Shown one piece after another: positions 1 through 12,569 of a stretch of 64,000 bases of DNA. This stretch comes from Pleurodeles waltl. Taxonomy: Eukaryota; Chordata; Amphibia; Caudata; Salamandridae. The stretch spans positions 1,025,561,066 to 1,025,625,065 of the forward strand of contig NC_090446.1 of the NCBI RefSeq assembly GCF_031143425.1, read 5' to 3'. The stretch's first letter is position 1. Each line of letters opens with the position of its first letter. The position numbers and the translations under genes were made by a program. Under the pieces are notes generated by a model that was not told where the DNA came from, did no database searches, and saw only the letters and a program-made list of their open reading frames with translations.

Positions 1-351
1 TGCCCCAAAACACAACGAGGACACATCCCATTTTTTGACAGAAAACAGAGGTGTTTTTTGCAAAGTGCCTACCTGTAGATTTTGGCCTCTAGCTCAGCCG
101 GCATCTAGGGAAACCTACCAAACCTGTGCATTTTTGAAAACTAGAGACCTAGGGGAATCCAAGATGGGGTGACTTGTGGGGCTCTGACCAGGTTCTGTTA
201 CCCAGAATCCTTTGCAAACCTCAAAATTTGGCTAAAAAAACAAATTTTCCTCACATTTCGATGACAGAGAGTTCTGGAATCTGAGAGGAGCCACAAATTT
301 ACTTCTACCCAGCGTTCCCTCAAGTCTCCCGATACCAATCATACCTCACTT
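1..351 (+). repeat. Partial satellite monomer at left edge
   Basis: This is a truncated monomer cut by the window boundary. It starts at the tgccccaaaacacaacgagg block, about 32 bp into a unit, and runs to the next landmark at 352. It carries ordinary aacgaggacacatccc sequence, and its 3' half (gatgacagagagttctgg) is the type-B upstream flank that precedes the B monomer at 352. The array therefore continues beyond the left edge. Confidence 0.95.
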
Positions 352-1117
352 GTGTGGGTAGGCCTAGCACCCGCGGAAGGAATTACCCCAAAACACAACG
401 TGGACACATCCCATATTTTGACAGAAAACAGAGGTGTTTTTTGCAAAGTGCCTACCTGTAGATTTTGGCCTCTAGATCAGCCGGCACCTAGGGAAACCTA
501 CCAAACCTGTGCATTTTTGAAAACTAGAGACCTAGGGAAATCCAAGATGGGGTGGGTTGTGGGGCTCTGACCAGGTTCTGTTACTCAGAATCCTTTGCAA
601 ACCTCAAAATTTTGCTAAAAAAACACATTTTCCTCACATTTCGATGACAGAGAGTTCTGGAATCTGAGAGGAGCCACAAATTTACTTCTACCCAGCGTTC
701 CCTCAAGTCTCCCAATACCAATCATACCTCACTTGTGTGGGTAGGCCTAGCACCCGCGGAAGGAATTACCCCAAAACACAACGTGGACACATCCCATATT
801 TTGACAGAAAACAGAGGTGTTTTTTGCAAAGTGCCTACCTGTAGATCTTGGCCTCTAGATCAGCCGGCACCTAGGGAAACCTACCAAACCTGTGCATTTC
901 TGAAAACTAGAGACCTAGGGGAATCCAAGATGGGGTGACTTGTGGGGCTCTGACCAGGTTCTGTTACTCAGAATCCTTTGCAAACCTCAAAATTTTGCTA
1001 AAAAAACACATTTTCCTCACATTTCGGTGACAGAAAGTTCTGAAATCTGAGAGGAGCCACAAATGTCCTTCCACCCAGCTTTCCCCCAAGTCTCCTGATA
1101 CAAATGATACCTCACTT
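352..1117 (+). repeat. Tandem pair of type B monomers
   Basis: Two consecutive 383-bp monomers (352-734 and 735-1117) share the B diagnostics gcggaaggaattacccc and catattttgacag. They also share two features absent from most other B copies: tagcacccgcgg instead of tagcgcccgcgg, and the ctagatcagccgg variant. They differ at only a few positions, for example gattttgg versus gatcttgg. This is a local single-monomer duplication. Elsewhere B is nearly always followed by E. Confidence 0.85.
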
Positions 1118-1499
1118 GTGTGGGTGGGCCTAGCGCCCGCGACAGGAAATGCCCCAAAATATAACGAGGACGCATCACATTTTTTGATAGAAAACTGAGG
1201 TGTTTTTTACAAAGTGCCTACCTGTAGATTTTGGCCTCTACCTCAGCCGCCACCTAGGGAAACCTACCAAACCTGTCCATTTTTTAAAACTAGAGACCTA
1301 GGGGAATCCAAGATGGGTGGGTTTTGGGGCTCTGACCAGGTTTTGTAACCCAGAATCCTTTGCAAACCTCAGAATTTTGCTAAAAAAACACATTTTCCTC
1401 ATATTTCGATGACAGAAAGTTCTGAAATCTGAGAGGAGCCAGAAATGTCCTTCCACCCAGTGTTCCCCCAAGTCTCCTGATACAAATGATACCACACTT

Positions 1500-4400
1500 G
1501 TGTGGGTGGGACTAGCGCCCGCGACAGGAAATGCCCCAAAACACAATGAGGACGCATCCCATTTTTTGACAGAAAACAGATGTGTTTTTTGCAAAGTGCA
1601 TACCTGTAGATTTTGGCCTCTAGCTCAGCCGCCACCTAGGGAAACCTACCAAACCTGTCCATTTTTTAAAACTAGAGACCTAGGGGAATCCAAGATGGGG
1701 TGGGTTGTGGGGCTCTGACCAGGTTCTGTTACCCAGAATCCTTTGCAAACCTCAAAATTTGGCTAAAAAAACACATTTTCCTCACATTTCGGTGACAGTT
1801 CTGGAATCTGAGAGGAGCCACAAATTTCCTTTCACCCAGCGTTCCACAAGGTTTCCCGATACAAATGATATCTCACTTGTGTGGGTAGGTCTAGCGCCCG
1901 CGACAGGAAATGCCCCAAAACACAACGAGGACACATCCCATTTTTGACAGAAAACAGGTGTTTTTTGCAAAGTGCCTACCTGTAGATTTCGGCCTCAGCC
2001 GGCACCTAGGGAAACCTACCAAACCTGTGTATTTTTGAAAACTAGAGACTTAGGGGAATCCAAGATGGGGTGACTTGTGGGGCTCTGACCAGGTTCTGTT
2101 ACCCAGAATCCTTTGCAAACCTCAAAATTGGGCTAAAAAAACACATTTTCCTCACATTTCGGTAAAAGAAAGTTCTGGAATCTGAGAGGAGCCAAACATT
2201 TCCTTCCACCCAGCGTTCCCCCAAGTCTCTCGATAAAAATGATACCTCAGTTGTGTGGGTGGGCCTCGCGCCTAGAACAGGTAATACCCCTAAATACGAC
2301 GTGGACACATCCCATATTTTGACGGAAAACAGAGGTGTTTTTTGCAAAGTGCCTACCTGTAGATTTTGGCCTCTAGCTCAGCCGGCACCTAGGGAGTCCT
2401 ACAAAACCTGTGCATTTTTTAAAACTAGAGACCTAGGGGAGTCCAAGATGGGGTGGGTTGTGGGGCTCTGACCAGGTTGTGTTACCCAGAATCCTTTGCA
2501 AACCTCAAAATTTGGGTAAAAAAACACATTTTCCTCACATTTCGGTGACAGAAAGTTCTGGAATCTGAGAGGAGCCACAAATTTCCTTCCACCCAGCGTT
2601 CCCCCAAGTTTCCCGATACAACTGATACCTCACTTGTGTGGGTAGGCCTGGCGCCCGCGACAGGAAATGCCCCAAAACAGAACGAGGTCACATCCCATTT
2701 TTTGACAGAAAACAGAGGTGTTTTTTGCAAAGTGCCTACCTGCAGATTTTGGCCTCTAGCTCAGCCGCCACCTAGGGAAACCTACCAAACCTGTGCATTT
2801 TTTAAAACTAGAGACCGAGGGGAATCCAAGATGGGCGGACTTGTGGGGCTCTGACCAGGTTCTGTTAGCCAGAATCCTTTGCAAACCTCAAAATTTGGCA
2901 AAAAAAAACACATTTTCCTCACATTTCGGTGACAGAAAGTTCTGGAATCTGAGAGGAGCCAAACATTTCCTTCCACCCAGCGTTCCCCCAAGTCTCCTGA
3001 TAAAAATGATACCTCACTTGTGTGGGTAGGCCTAGCGCCAGCGACAGGAAATGCCCCAAAACACAACGTGGACATATCCCATTTTTTGACAGAAAAGAGA
3101 GGTGTTTTTTGCAAAGTGCCTACCTGTAGATTTTGGCCTCTAGCTCAGCCGGTATCTAGGGAAACCTATCAAACCTGTGCATTTTTTAAAACTAGAGACC
3201 TAGGGGAATCCAAGATGGGCTGGGTTGTGGGGCTCTGACCAGGTTCTGTTACCCAGAATCCTTTGCAAACCTCACAATTTGGGTAAAAAACAAATTTTCC
3301 TCACATTTCGGTGACAGAAAGTTCTGGAATCTGAGAGGAGCCACAAATTTCCTTCCACCCAGCGTTCCCCCAAGTTTCCCGATACAAATGATCCCTCACT
3401 TTTGTGGGTAGGCCTAGCGCCCACGACAGGAAATGCCCCAAAACACAACGAGGACACATCCCATTTTTTGACAGTAAACAGAGGTGTTTTTTGCAAAGTG
3501 CCTACCTGTAGATTTTGCCCTCTAGCTCAGCCGCCACCTAGGGAAACCTACCAAACCTGTGTATTTTTTAAAACTAGAGACCTAGGGAAATCCAAGATGA
3601 GGTGATTTGTGGGCCTCTGACCAGGTTCTGTTACCCAGAATCCTTTGCAAACCTCAAAATGTGACTAAAAAAAAAACATTTTCCTTACATTTCGGTGACA
3701 GAAAGTTCTGGAATCTGAGAGGAGCTACACATTTCCTTCCAGCCAGTGTTCTCCCAAGTCTCCAGATACAAATGATACTTCACTTGTGTGGGTGGGCCTA
3801 GCGCCCGCGACAGGAAATGCCCCAAAACACAAGGAGGACACATCCCATTTTTTGACAGAAAACAGAGGTGTTTTTTGCAAAGTTCCTACCTGTAGGTTTT
3901 GGACTCTAGCTCAGCCGGCACCTAGGGAAACCTACCAAACCTGTGCATTTTGTAAAACTAGAGACCTAGGGGAATCCAAGATGAGGTGATTTGTGGGGCT
4001 CTGACCAGGTTCTGTTACCCAGAATCCTTTGTAAACCTCAAAATGTGAGTAAAAAAAAACACATTTTCGTTCCATTTCGGTGACAGAAAGTTCTGGAATC
4101 TGAGAGGAGCCACAAATTTCCTTCCACCCAGCGTTCCCCCGAGTCTCCTGATAAAAATGATACCTCACTTGTGTGGGTAGGCCTAGCGCCCGGGACAGGA
4201 AATGCCCCAGAACACAAAGAGGAGACATCCCATTTTTTGACAGAAAACAGAGGTGTTTTTTGCAAAGTGCCTACCTGTAGATTTTGGCCTCTAGCTCAGC
4301 CGGCACCTAGAGAAACATACCAAACCTGTGCATTTTTTAAAACTAGAGACCTAGGGGAATCCAAGATGAGGTGACTTGTGGGGCTCTGATCAGGTTCTGT

Positions 4401-4937
4401 TACCCAGAATCCTTTGCAAACCTCAAAATGTGAGTAAAAAAAACACATTTTCCTTACATTTCGGTGACAGAAAGTTCTGGAATCTGAGAGGAGCCACAAA
4501 TTTCCTTCCACCCAGCGTTCACCCAAGTCTCCTGATAAGAATCATACCTCACTTGTGTGGGTAGGCCTAGCGCCCGCAACAGGAAATGCCCCAAAACACA
4601 ACGAGGACACATCCCATTTTTTGACAGAAAACAGAGGTGTTTTTTGCGAAGTGCCTACCTGTAGATTTTGGCCTCTAGCTCAGCCGGCACCTAGGGAAAC
4701 CTACCAAACCTGTGCATTTTTGAAAACTAGAGACCGAGGGGAATCCAAGATGGGGTGACTTGTGGGGCTCTGACCAGGTTCTGTTACTCAGAATCCTTTG
4801 CAAACCTCAATATTTGGCTAAAAAAACACATTTTCCTCACATTTCGATGACAGAGAGTTCTGGAATCTGAGAGGAGCCACAAATTTCCTTCTATCCAGCG
4901 TTCCCTCAAGTCTCCCGATACAAATCATACCTCACTT
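1500..4937 (+). repeat. HOR cassette copy E-A-C-F-D-K-G-H-J (left copy)
   Basis: Nine monomers start at 1500, 1879, 2253, 2636, 3020, 3402, 3786, 4171 and 4555. Their types follow the canonical order except that I is missing between D and K. The same series recurs from 7206, offset by about 5,706-5,718 bp up to D and by 5,336 bp after it, because the second copy lacks D. The monomer at 1879 is only 374 bp: it has lost one T in the T-run, two bases in acagaggtg and six bases in cctctagctcagcc. The monomer at 1500 has lost four bases in ggtgacagaaagttc. Confidence 0.8.
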
Positions 4938-7205
4938 GTGTGGGTAGGCCTAGCGCCCGCGGAAGGAATTACCCCAAAACACAACGTGGACACATCCCAT
5001 ATTTTGACAGAAAACAGAGGTGTTTTTTGCAAAGTGCCTACCTGTAGATTTTGGCCTCTAGCTCAGCCGGCACCTAGGGAAACCTACCAAACCTGTGCAT
5101 TTTTTAAAACTAGAGACCTAGGGAAATCCAAGATGGGGTGGGTTGTGGGGCTCTGACCAGGTTTTGTTACCCAGAATCCTTTGCAAACCTCAGAATTTGG
5201 CTAAAAAAACACATTTTCCTCATATTTCGATGACAGAAAGTTCTGAAATCTGAGAGGAGCCACAAATGTCCTTCCACCCAGTGTTCCCCCAAGTCTCCTG
5301 ATACAAATGATACCACACTTGTGTGGGTGGGCTAGCGCCCGCGACAGGAATTGCCCCAAAACACAATGAGGACGCATCCCATTTTTTGACAGAAAACAGA
5401 AGTGTTTTTTGCAAAGTGCATACCTGTAGATTTTGGCCTCTAGCTCAGCCGCCACCTAGGGAAACCTACCAAACCTGTCCATTTTTTAAAACTAGAGACC
5501 TAGGGGAATCCAAGATGGGGTGGGTTGTGGGGCTCTGACCAGGTTCTGTTACCCAGAATCCTTTGCAAACCTCAAAATGTGGCTAAACAAACACATTTTC
5601 CTCACATTTCGGTGACAGAAAGTTCTGGAATCTGAGATGAGCCACAAATTTCCTTTCACCCAGCGTTCCCCCAAGTTTCCTGATACAAATGATATCTCAC
5701 TTGTGTGGGTAGGTCTAGCGCCCGTGACAGGAAATGCCCCAAAACACAACGAGGACACATCCCATTTTTGACAGAAAACAGAGGTGTTTTTTGCAAAGTG
5801 CCTACCTGTAGATTTTGGCCTCTAGCTCAGCCGGCACCTAGGTTAACCTACCAAACCTGTGCATTTTTGAAAACTAGAGACCTAGGGGAATCCAAGATGA
5901 GGTGATTTGTGGGGCTCTGACCAGGTTCTGTTACCCAGAATCCTTTGCAAACCTCACAATTTGGGTAAAAAAACACGTTTTCCTCACATTTCGGTGACAG
6001 AAAGTTCTGGAATCTGAGAGGAGCCACAAATTTCCTTCCACCCAGTGTTCTCCCAAGTCTCCAGATACAAATGATACCTCACTTGTGTGGGTGGGCCTAG
6101 CGCCCGCGACAGGAAATGCCCCAAAACACAACGTGGACATATCCCATTTTTTGACAGAAAACAGAGGTGTTTTTTGCAATGTGGCTACCTGTAGTTTTAT
6201 GCCTCTTGCTCACCCGGCACCTAGGGAAACCTACCAAACCTGTCCGTTTTTTAAAACTAGAGACCTAGGGGAATCCAAGATGGGGTGACTTGTGGGGCTC
6301 TGACCAGGTTCTGTTACCCAGAATCCTTTGCAAACCTTCCTCACATTTCAATGACAGAAAGTTCTGGAATCTGAGAGGAGCCACAAATTTCCTTCCACCC
6401 AGCGTTCCCCCAAGTCTCCTGATAAAAATGATACCTCACTTGTGTGGGTAGGCATAGCGCCCGCGACAGTAAATGCCCCAAAACACAACGAGGACTCATC
6501 CCATTTTTTGACAGAAAACAGAGGTGTTTTTTGCAAAGTGCCTACCTGTAGATTTTGGCCTCTAGCTCAGCCGGCCCCTAGGGTAACCTACCAAACCTGT
6601 GCATTTTTGAAAACTAGAGACGTAGGGGAATCCAAGATGGGGTGACTTGTGGGGCTCTGACCAGGTTCTCTTACCCAGAATCCTTTGCAAACCTCAAAAT
6701 TTGGGTAAAAAAACACATTTTCCTCACATTTCGGTGACAGAAAGTTCCGGAATCTGAGAGGAGCCACAAATGTCCTTCCACCCAGTGTTCCCCAAGTCTC
6801 CAGATACAAATGATACCTCACTTGTGTGGGTGGGCCTAGCACCCGCGACAGGAAATGCCCCAAAACACAACGAGGACGCTTCACATTTTTTGATAGAAAA
6901 CTGAGGTGTTTTTTACAAAGTGCCTACCTGTAGATTTTGGCCTCTAGCTCAGCGGCACCTAGGGAGACCTACCAAACCTGTGCATTTTTTTAAACTAGAG
7001 ACCTAGGGGAATCCAAGATGGGGTGGGTTGTGGGGCTCTGACCAGGTTTTGTTACCCAGAATCCTTTGCAAACCTCAGAATTTGGCTAAAAAAACACATT
7101 TTCCTCACATTTCGATGACAGAAAGTTCTGAAATCTGAGAGGAGCCACAAATGTCCTTCCACCCAGTGTTCCCCCAAGTCTCCTGATTCAAATGATACCA
7201 CACTT
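4938..7205 (+). repeat. Satellite segment B-E-A-L-M-N
   Basis: Six monomers start at 4938, 5321, 5703, 6085, 6442 and 6824. B-E-A matches 10274-11421 (offset about 5,336 bp). The following L (gtagttttatgcctcttgctcaccc), M (tagcgcccgcgacagtaaatg after a 26-bp deletion) and N (gaggacgcttcac, gatagaaaactgagg) recur only at 13336-14456, 7,251 bp downstream. L, M and N are more diverged from the bulk than most types, so they may be older sequence that escaped homogenisation. Confidence 0.75.
6331..6352 (+). repeat. 26-bp internal deletion making a 357-bp spacing
   Basis: Where other monomers read caaacctcaaaattt, the A-run, then ttcctcacattt, this copy reads caaaccttcctcacatttc. That removes 26 bp including the whole A-run. 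The next landmark falls 357 bp after the previous one. The same deletion with identical endpoints is at 13582-13603, so the two share one origin rather than being independent slips. The A-run is otherwise kept in every monomer I examined. Confidence 0.9.
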
Positions 7206-10200
7206 GTGTGGGTGGGACTAGCGCCCGCGACAGGAAATGCCCCAAAACACAATGAGGACGCATCCCATTTTTTGACAGAAAACAGATGTGTTTTTTGCAA
7301 AGTGCATACCTGTAGATTTTGGCCTCTAGCGCAGCCGCCACCTAGGGAAACCTACCAAACCTGTCCATTTTTTAAAACTAGAGACCTAGGGGAATCCAAG
7401 ATGGGGTGGGTTGTGGGGCTCTGACCAGGTTCTGTTACCCAGAATCCTTTGCAAACCTCAAAATTTGGCTAAAAAAACACATTTTCCTCACATTTCGGTG
7501 ACAGAAAGTTCTGGAATCTGAGAGGAGCCACAAATTTCCTTTCACCCAGCGTTCCCCAAGGTTTCCCGATACAAATGATATCTCACTTGTGTGGGTAGGT
7601 CTAGCGCCCGCGACAGGAAATGCCCCAAAACACAACGAGGACACATCCCATTTTTGACAGAAAACAGAGGTGTTTTTTGCAAAGTGCCTACCTGTAGGTT
7701 TCGGCCTCTAGCTCAGCCGGCACCTAGGGAAACCTACCAAACCTGTGTATTTTTGAAAACTAGAGACCTAGGGGAATCCAAGATGGGGTGACTTGTGAGG
7801 CTCTGACCAGGTTCTGTTACCCAGAATCCTTTGCAAACCTCAAAATTGGGCTAAAAAAACACATTTTCCTCACATTTCGGTAAAAGAAAGTTCTGGAATC
7901 TGAGAGGAGCCAAACATTTCCTTCCACCCAGCGTTCCCCCAAGTCTCTCGATAAAAATGATACCTCAGTTGTGTGGGTGGGCCTAGCGCCTAGAACAGGT
8001 AATGCCCCAAAATACGACGTGGACACATCCCATATTTTGACGGAAAACAGAGGTGTTTTTTGCAAAGTGCCTACCTGTAGATTTTGGCCTCTAGCTCAGC
8101 CGGCACCTAGGGAGTCCTACCAAACCTGTGCATTTTTTAAAACTAGAGACCTAGGGGAGTCCAAGATGGGGTGGCTTGTGGGGTTCTGACCAGGTTGTGT
8201 TACCCAGAATCCTTTGCAAACCTCAAAATTTGGGTAAAAAAACACATTTTCCTCACATTTCGGTGACAGAAAGTTCTGGAATCTGAGAGGAGCCACAAAT
8301 TTCCTTCCACCCAGCGTTCCCCCAAGTTTCCCGATACAACTGATACCTCACTTGTGTGGGTAGGCCTGGCGCCCGCGACAGGAAATGCCCCAAAACAGAA
8401 CGAGGTCACATCCCATTTTTTGACAGAAAACAGAGGTGTTTTTTGCAAAGTGCCTACCTGTAGATTTTGGCCTATAGCTCAGCACATACCTAGGGAAACC
8501 TACCAAACCTGTGCATTTTTTAAAACTAGAGACCGAGGAGAATCCAAGATGGGCGGACTTGTGGGGCTCTGACCAGGTTCTGTTAGCCAGAATCCTTTGC
8601 AAACCTCAAAATTTGGCAAAAAAAAACACATTTTCCTCACATTTCGGTGACAGAAAGTTCTGGAATCTGAGAGGAGCCACAAATTTCCTTCCACCCAGCG
8701 TTCCCCCAAGTTTCCCGATACAAATGATCCCTCACTTTTGTGGGTAGGCCTAGAGCCCACAATAGGAAATGCCCCAAAACACAACGAGGACACATCCCAT
8801 TTTTTGACAGAAAACAGAGGTGTTTTTTGCAAAGTGCCTACCTGTAGATTTTGGCCTCTAGCTCAGCCGCCACCTAGGGAAACCTACCAAACCTGTGTAT
8901 TTTTTAAAACTAGAGACTTAGGGAAATCCAAGATGAGGTGATTTGTGGGGCTCTGACCAGGTTCTGTTACCCAGAATCCTTTGCAAACCTCAAAATGTGA
9001 CTAAAAAAAAAACATTTTCCTTACATTTCGGTGACAGAAAGTTCTGGAATCTGAGAGGAGCTACAAATTTCCTTCCAGCCAGTGTTCTCCCAAGTCTCCA
9101 GATACAAATGATACTTCACTTGTGTGCGTGGGCCTAGCGCCCGCGACAGGAAATGCCCCAAAACACAACGAGGACACATCCCATTTTTTGACAGAAAACA
9201 GAGGTGTTTTTTGCAAAGTTCCTACCTGTAGGTTTTGGACTCTAGCTCAGCCGGCACCTAGGGAAACCTACCAAACCTCTGCATTTTGTAAAACTAGAGA
9301 CCTAGGGGAATCCAAGATGAGGTGACTTGTGGGGCTCTGACCAGGTTCTGTTACCCAGAATCCTTTGTAAACCTCAAAATGTGAGTAAAAAAAAACACAT
9401 TTTCGTTCCATTTCGGTGACACAAAGTTCTGAAATCTGAGAGGAGCCACAAATTTCCTTCCACCCAGCGTTCCCCCGAGTCTCCCGATAAAAATGATACC
9501 TCGCTTGAGTGGGTAGGCCTAGCGCCCGGGACTGGAAATGCCCCAGAACACAAAGAGGAGACATCCCATTTTTTGACAGAAAACAGAGGTGTTTTTTGCA
9601 AAGTGCCTACCTGTAGATTTTGGCCTCTAGCTCAGCCGGCACCTAGAGAAACCTACCAAACCTCTGAATTTTTTTAAACTAGAGACCTAGGGGAATCCAA
9701 GATGAGGTGACTTGTGGGGCTCTGATCAGGTTCTGTTACCCAGAATCCTTTGCAAACCTCAAAATGTGAGTAAAAAAAAACACATTTTCCTTACATTTCG
9801 GTGACGAAAGTTCTGGAATCTGAGAGGAGCCACAAATTTCCTTCCACCCAGCGTTCACCCAAGTCTCCTGATAAGAATCATACCTCACTTGTGTGGGTAG
9901 GCATAGCGCCCGCAACAGGAAATGCCCCAAAACACAACGAGGACACATCCCATTTTTTGACAGAAAACAGAGGTGTTTTTTGCAAAGTGCCTACCTGTAG
10001 ATTTTGGCCTCTAGCTCAGCCGGCACCTAGGGAAACCTACCAAACCTGTGCATTTTTGAAAACTAGAGACCTAGGGGAATCCAAGATGGGGTGACTTGTG
10101 GGGCTCTGACCAGGTTCTGTTACCCAGAATCCTTTGCAAACCTCAATATTTGGCTAAAAAAACACATTTTCCTCACATTTCGATGACAGAGAGTTCTGGA

Positions 10201-10273
10201 ATCTGAGAGGAGCCACAAATTTCCTTCTTTCCAGCGTTCCCTCAAGTCTCCCGATACAAATCATACCTCACTT
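7206..10273 (+). repeat. HOR cassette copy E-A-C-F-K-G-H-J (D lost)
   Basis: Eight monomers start at 7206, 7589, 7971, 8354, 8738, 9122, 9507 and 9891. They align with 1500-4937 but lack the D monomer found there at 3020: the offset drops from 5,718 to 5,336 bp across about 8.6-8.7 kb, one monomer's worth. The F monomer at 8354 carries ctcagcacatacc, which is the right-hand F form. Its counterpart at 2636 has ctcagccgccacc in that place, so 2636 is ancestral-looking or a hybrid. Confidence 0.8.
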
Positions 10274-12569
10274 GTGTGGGTAGGCCTAGCGCCCGCGGAA
10301 GGAATTACCCCAAAACACAACGTGGACACATCCCATATTTTGACAGAAAACAGAGGTGTTTTTTGCAAAGTGCCTACCTGTAGATTTTGGCCTCTAGCTC
10401 AGCCGGCACCTAGGGAAACCTACCAAACCTGTGCATTTTTTAAAACTAGAGACCTAGGGAAATCCAAGATGGGGTGGGTTGTTGGGCTCTGACCAGGTTT
10501 TGTTACCCAGAATCCTTTGCAAACCTCAGAATTTGGCTAAAAAAACACATTTTCCTCATATTTCGATGACAGAAAGTTCTGAAATCTGAGAGGAGCCACA
10601 AATGTCCTTCCACCCAGTGTTCCCCCAAGTCTCCTGATACAAATGATACCACACTTGTGTGGGTGGGACTAGCGCCCGCGACAGGAAATGCCCCAAAACA
10701 CAATGAGGACGCATCCCATTTTTTGACAGAAAACAGATGTGTTTTTTGCAAAGTGCATACCTGTAGATTTTGGCCTCTAGCTCAGCCGCCACCTAGGGAA
10801 ACCTACCAAACCTGTCCATTTTTTAAAACTAGAGACCTAGGGGAATCCAAGATGGGGTGGGTTGTGGGGCTCTGACCAGGTTCTGTTACCCAGAATCCTT
10901 TGCAAACCTCAAAATGTGGCTAAACAAACACATTTTCCTCACATTTCGGTGACAGAAAGTTCTGGAATCTGAGATGAGCCACAAATTTCCTTTCACCCAG
11001 CGTTCCCCCAAGTTTCCTGATACAAATGATATCTCACTTGTGTGGGTAGGTCTAGCGCCCGTGACAGGAAATGCCCCAAAACACAACGAGGACACATCCC
11101 ATTTTTTACAGAAAACAGAGGTGTTTTTTGCAAAGTGCCAACCTGTAGATTTTGGCCTCTAGCTCAGCCGGCACCTAGGGAAACCTACCAAACCTGTGTA
11201 TTTTTGAAAACTAGAGACCTAGGGGAATCCAAGATGGGGTGACTTGTGGGGCTCTGACCAGGTTCTGTTACCCAGAATCCTTTGCAAACCTCAATATTTG
11301 GCTAAAAAAACAAATTTTCCTCACATTTCGATGACAGAGAGTTCTGGAATCTGAGAGGAGCCACAAATTTCCTTCTATCCAGCGTTCCCTCAAGTCTCCC
11401 GATACAAATCATACCTCACTTGTGTGGGTAGGCCTAGCGCCCGCGGAAGGAATTACCCCAAAACACAACGTGGACACATCCCATATTTTGACAGAAAACA
11501 GAGGTGTTTTTTGCAAAGTGCCTACCTGTAGATTTTGGCCTCTAGCTCAGCCGGCACCTAGGGAAACCTACCAAACCTGTGCATTTTTTAAAACTAGAGA
11601 CCTAGGGAAATCCAAGATGGGGTGGGTTGTGGGGCTCTGACCAGGTTTTGTTACCCAGAATCCTTTGCAAACCTCAGAATTTGGCTAAAAAAACACATTT
11701 TCCTCATATTTCGATGACAGAAAGTTCTGAAATCTGAGAGGAGCCACAAATGTCCTTCCACCCAGTGTTCCCCCAAGTCTCCTGATACAAATGATACCAC
11801 ACTTGTGTGGGTGGGACTAGCGCCCGCGACAGGAAATGCCACAAAACACAATGAGGACGCATCCCATTTTTTGACAGAAAACAGATGTGTTTTTTGCAAA
11901 GTGCATACCTGTAGATTTTGGCCTCTAGCTCAGCCGCCACCTAGGGAAACCTACCAAACCTGTCCATTTTTTAAAACTAGAGACCTAGGGGAATCCAAGA
12001 TGGGGTGGGTTGTGGGGCTCTGACCAGGTTCTGTTACCCAGAATCCTTTGCAAACCTCAAAATGTGGCTAAACAAACACATTTTCCTCACATTTCGGTGA
12101 CAGAAAGTTCTGGAATCTGAGATGAGCCACAAATTTCCTTTCACCCAGCGTTCCCCCAAGTTTCCTGATACAAATGATATCTCACTTGTGTGGGTAGGTC
12201 TAGCGCCCGTGACAGGAAATGCCCCAAAACACAACGAGGACACATCCCATTTTTTACAGAAAACAGAGGTGTTTTTTGCAAAGTGCCTACCTGTAGATTT
12301 TGGCCTCTAGCTCAGCCGGCACCTAGGGAAACCTACCAAACCTGTGTATTTTTGAAAACTAGAGACCTAGGGGAATCCAAGATGGGGTGACTTGTGGGGC
12401 TCTGACCAGGTTCTGTTACCCAGAATCCTTTGCAAACCTCAAAATTGGGCTAAAAAAACACATTTTCCTCACATTTCGGTAAAAGAAAGTTCTGGAATCT
12501 GAGAGGAGCCAAACATTTCCTTCCACCCAGCATTCCCCCAAGTCTCCCGATACAAATGATACCTCACTT
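10274..12569 (+). repeat. Tandem duplication of a 3-monomer B-E-A block (1,148 bp x 2)
   Basis: B-E-A at 10274, 10657 and 11040 is followed directly by B-E-A at 11422, 11805 and 12188. Corresponding points are 1,148 bp apart throughout. Shared private features include ctaaacaaacacattttcc in the flank before each A monomer and the ttttttacagaaaacag variant (missing g) at about 11103 and 12251. The copies differ at scattered bases, for example gccccaaaac versus gccacaaaac at about 11840. This is a recent local duplication. Confidence 0.9.

Noticed and set aside
8511..8747. Cysteine-containing peptides (FCKVPTCRFW, LCKPQN) as a possible small secreted protein family
   Set aside because: The cysteines come from the conserved DNA blocks ttttgcaaagtgcc and cctttgcaaacc. 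The frames have no ATG start or signal peptide and change with the DNA variants without any sign of codon-level constraint.
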